Positions 15,314 to 16,669 of a stretch of DNA of 16,669 bases are shown here, in pieces; the stretch's first letter is position 1, and each line of letters begins with the position of its first letter. The position numbers were made by a program, and so were the translations under genes. This DNA comes from JBIQLO01 sp044464175 (GTDB taxonomy: Bacteria > Planctomycetota > Phycisphaerae > Tepidisphaerales > Tepidisphaeraceae). The stretch lies in assembly GCA_044464175.1 (NCBI GenBank), contig JBIQLO010000079.1:1-16669 (forward strand), given 5' to 3'. The notes beneath the pieces are model-generated. The model was not told the DNA's origin. It searched no databases and was given only the letters and a program-made list of their open reading frames with translations.

Positions 15314-15390
15314 GGTGTTATTTGTTATTGGTTATTGGTTATTTGTAGTTTGGATCAGCAAATAACAAATAACAAATAACAAATAACACC
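15314..15390. repeat. Long heptad-repeat hairpin between divergent genes
   Basis: The left arm (15314-15345) has four 7-bp units, TTATTTG or TTATTGG, after GGTG. The right arm (15359-15390) has four identical CAAATAA units followed by CACC. Thirty of 32 positions pair around a 13-bp loop (15346-15358). Both flanking genes start here and read away, so it cannot be an ordinary terminator for either. It is AT-rich in a GC-rich setting. Confidence 0.8.
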
Positions 15391-15421
15391 CCCCCATTCG
15401 CCTTCACCCCCCGCCCCGTGC

Positions 15422-15427
15422 TATACT
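15422..15427 (+). promoter_or_regulatory. Possible -10 box of nuoC, suggesting a leaderless mRNA
   Basis: TATACT ends 8 bp before the ATG at 15436, and no ribosome binding site lies between. If used, transcription would start almost at the start codon. The -35 region is weak (TTCGCC at 15397-15402, 19-bp spacing), so confidence is low. Confidence 0.35.
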
Positions 15428-15435
15428 TGCCCATT

Positions 15436-15909
15436 ATGACGCCGTTGCAGATCACGCAGTTGTTGCAGGAGCGGTTCGGCCCCGCGATCCTGGCGGCCCA
15501 TCCGGAGGACAAGCACCCGCGCGTTCATATCGCCGCGGGCGACTGGTCGGCCGTGGCCGCGTTTTTGCGCCACGATCCCCGCCTGCAGTTCGACTGGCTG
15601 GCCAACCTCACCGGCATCGACTATGCCGCCGACGAGCGGATGTGCGTCTGCTGCGACCTCTGGAGCTTCCAGCTGCGCCATCGGTTTGCGGTGAAGGTGT
15701 TCGCGCCGCGCGATGAGCCGGTCTTTCCCTCCGTCAGCGCCCTCTGGCCGGCCGCCAACTGGCACGAGCGCGAGGCGTATGACCTGCTGGGCCTGCGCTT
15801 CGAGGGGCACCCCAACCTCCAGCGCATTTTTCTGCCCGAGGATTGGGAGGGGCACCCCCTCCGCAAGGACTACCAGTTCCCCAAGGAGTACCACGGCATC
15901 CCGGCCTAG
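15436..15909 (+). CDS. nuoC: NADH-quinone oxidoreductase subunit C (30 kDa)
   Basis: A 157-aa cytoplasmic-side subunit of respiratory complex I that helps join the peripheral arm to the membrane arm. The family hallmark NWHEREAYDLLGLRFEGHP, followed by LQRIFLPEDWEGHPLRKDY, covers residues of about 112-148 and is intact. LQFDWLANLTGIDY near residue 50 is also typical. Length is normal for a stand-alone NuoC rather than a NuoCD fusion. The frame is open to a GTG at 15418, but the ATG at 15436 gives the usual N-terminus. No other nuo gene adjoins it: the upstream genes are divergent and unrelated, and downstream are repeats and an AT-rich cassette. Confidence 0.95.
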   Translation: MTPLQITQLLQERFGPAILAAHPEDKHPRVHIAAGDWSAVAAFLRHDPRLQFDWLANLTGIDYAADERMCVCCDLWSFQLRHRFAVKVFAPRDEPVFPSVSALWPAANWHEREAYDLLGLRFEGHPNLQRIFLPEDWEGHPLRKDYQFPKEYHGIPA

Positions 15910-15945
15910 GAACCTCCGCGGCGGAACATTTACTTCGGGCGGAAT

Positions 15946-15994
15946 TCACCACCGAGGCCACGGACGCCGCGGAGAAGCACTCGAGGATTTTTTT
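15946..15994. repeat. Single arm of the 9-bp-period repeat ending in a T run
   Basis: Starting with TCACCAC, as in the element at 12533, the sequence steps in 9-bp units (CACCGAGGC, CACGGACGC, CGCGGAGAA) and ends in seven Ts at 15988-15994. It lies 36 bp after nuoC and might help end its transcript, though no strong stem directly precedes the T run. The remaining bases up to 16068 show no gene. Confidence 0.4.
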
Positions 15995-16096
15995 CGCCCT
16001 CTTTCCCATGGTCATATTCTGCCGCGGGGCACCTTGCCCGTTCCAGTATTCGATCTCCATCCTCGATTATGACTCCCGTCCCCCTCTCTGTCCTAG

Positions 16097-16146
16097 GGCT
16101 TAATGATTTTCGTACCCTTCTCTATTCGCCGTCCCCTTCTCTATTC
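16097..16146. repeat. Degenerate copies of the cassette end and a 13-bp direct repeat
   Basis: CCCTTCTCTATTC occurs at 16115-16127 and again at 16134-16146. On the minus strand, 16120-16097 (GAAGGGTACG, TCATT, GCC) aligns by eye with the right cassette end (GAAGGGGACG, TCATT, GGC), so the left side seems to hold several decayed end copies. The last codons of the 96-aa ORF (NREGDGE) lie within this repeat. Confidence 0.45.
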
Positions 16147-16412
16147 CCATTGCTATCCCCAGTTTCAAAGATTTCACCGTCCGCCAGAAAATTCTGAATA
16201 TTCCGCTCAAATAATTTGGTGAGAATATCGACCACCATCTGGGTCGACCGTTTTTTCTTGGGGAGCATCATCCAGCACATCGTAAACGCTTGTCGGACCA
16301 ATGAGTCTAATACCCAAGGTCCGCTTTCATCCATTAATTTTCTCAGATCTGCAGGAATCCCTAAATCCTTTCCCATAGATTCAGACTGCATTTTGATACT
16401 TTTTGATGCCAT
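16122..16412 (-). CDS. Small protein of unknown function in the inverted-repeat cassette
   Basis: A 96-aa ORF with ATG at 16412 and GAGG 7 nt upstream, overlapping the stop of the preceding Cys-rich ORF. The core ESGPWVLDSLVRQAFTMCWMMLPKKKRSTQMVVDILTKLFERNIQNFL is a plausible helical domain, and the last 15 or so residues (TGDSNGNREGDGE) are encoded by repeat sequence. Base composition is lower in GC than the rest of the window, consistent with acquisition by transfer. No family or catalytic motif is recognised; the ribosome site and the normal amino-acid mix are the reasons to call it. Confidence 0.55.
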   Translation of the reverse strand: MASKSIKMQSESMGKDLGIPADLRKLMDESGPWVLDSLVRQAFTMCWMMLPKKKRSTQMVVDILTKLFERNIQNFLADGEIFETGDSNGNREGDGE

Positions 16413-16421
16413 AATCTTGCC

Positions 16422-16662
16422 TCAATAATAGTTGATGTAACATCCATCCAAGGCTTTACATGCCGCCGAATTGCCTGGCCAATTATTGGCTAGCGCTGTC
16501 TTAATGAGCTCTTTTCTGGCCTTTGTCTCACATATTCCGAATTTAATAATATTGATTGGGCTTCCATGAAATGGAACCCAACTGCTAGTATTTCCAGAAA
16601 CTTTACAAACATAGCACGCACTGCCCTTCTTAAGGGGGGAAACCGAAGGGGACGGGAGTCAT
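16422..16662 (-). pseudogene. Cys-rich ORF with its start separated by a frame break
   Basis: On the minus strand a frame is open from 16658 to the TGA at 16422-16424 but contains no ATG or GTG, and its only TTG lies near the end. It encodes a sensible peptide with CYVCK, FHGSPINIIKFGICETKARKELI and a C-x5-C near the end, resembling a small zinc-ribbon-like protein. An ATG inside the right inverted repeat (16660-16662) lies in another frame. If the six-G run at 16634-16639 were one base shorter, that ATG would join the ORF to give about 79 residues starting MTPVPFGFP. It may be a truncated gene, a slippage site or a sequencing error. Confidence 0.4.
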
Positions 16663-16669
16663 TTTGGCT

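Larger units (their letters stand above)
16069..16662. mobile_element. AT-rich cassette bounded by perfect 15-bp inverted repeats
   Basis: ATGACTCCCGTCCCC at 16069-16083 is matched exactly, in inverted orientation, at 16648-16662, giving a 594-bp unit. Most of the interior is clearly less GC-rich than the rest of the window. It carries one intact 96-aa ORF and one broken Cys-rich ORF, both on the minus strand, and no transposase. The terminal motif, read as GGGGACGGGAGTC, resembles the repeated ends associated with REP-linked tyrosine transposases in other bacteria; that is recalled similarity, not a search. No target-site duplication is visible, and the right flank is cut by the window end. 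Confidence 0.5.

Noticed and set aside
12599..15379. Plus-strand open frames of 359, 190 and 338 codons opposite the SGNH hydrolase and the unknown cluster
   Set aside because: They are antisense shadows; the last one reads into the CAAATAA array at its end, which is not protein-like.
15314..15390. CAAATAA array as a CRISPR or as a transcription terminator
   Set aside because: Units are 7 bp with no spacers, so it is not a CRISPR. Both neighbouring genes begin here and point away, so neither needs a terminator at this place.
16122..16669. A transposase within the AT-rich cassette
   Set aside because: Neither ORF is long enough or carries any recognisable transposase motif (DDE, HUH or serine/tyrosine recombinase).

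Overview
The window is GC-rich, densely coded chromosomal DNA that looks like Planctomycetota (Phycisphaerae-like) or a PVC relative such as Lentisphaerota or Verrucomicrobiota. The main clues are a short secreted prepilin-type protein with an N-terminal GFTLVELLVVIGII methylation motif and a C-terminal H-X-DG motif, a large heparinase II/III-type lyase beside a regulator that joins a GntR helix-turn-helix to a LacI-type sensor domain, and several short-period palindromic repeats between genes. The phylum is an inference; no rRNA or other marker settles it.

Layout. (1) 1-2154: C/A-rich leader, then a ClC-family chloride channel/transporter with two CBS domains, interrupted in frame by an 84-bp block of 12 degenerate 7-mers. 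(2) 9889-2197, minus strand: a probable six-gene operon in the order GntR/LacI-type regulator, secreted heparinase II/III-like lyase (1061 aa), metal-dependent amidohydrolase, a second amidohydrolase-fold protein lacking the usual metal ligands, a class III (glutamate-1-semialdehyde aminomutase-like) PLP aminotransferase, and a small four-helix membrane protein. Two junctions are 4-bp ATGA overlaps. (3) 9890-10101: divergent control region with two copies of a TATCA-N2-TGATA palindrome, one just upstream of the regulator and one directly downstream of a TTGACA promoter that faces the prepilin gene. (4) 10102-10887: prepilin-type protein. (5) 10937-15295, minus strand: fused-subunit acyl-CoA:acetate/3-ketoacid CoA-transferase, SGNH/GDSL hydrolase, and three proteins of unknown function (232, 214 and 83 aa), of which the 214-aa one is a membrane protein. 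(6) 15314-15390: long heptad-repeat hairpin, then an isolated nuoC (15436-15909). (7) 15910-16669: repeats and an AT-rich 594-bp segment bounded by a perfect 15-bp inverted repeat, carrying a 96-aa ORF and a Cys-rich ORF whose start is cut off by one frame break.

How it may work together. The regulator probably senses a sugar or glycan breakdown product and represses both its own operon and the prepilin gene. The secreted lyase would cut a uronate-containing glycan outside the cytoplasm, and the amidohydrolases and aminotransferase would act on the released material. The substrate is not evident. The heptad-repeat hairpins recur at unrelated loci, once inside a gene, and look like small spreading elements. 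The most notable items are the operator pair linking a prepilin to a glycan-lyase operon, the frame-preserving heptad insertion in the ClC gene, and the inverted-repeat cassette at the right end.
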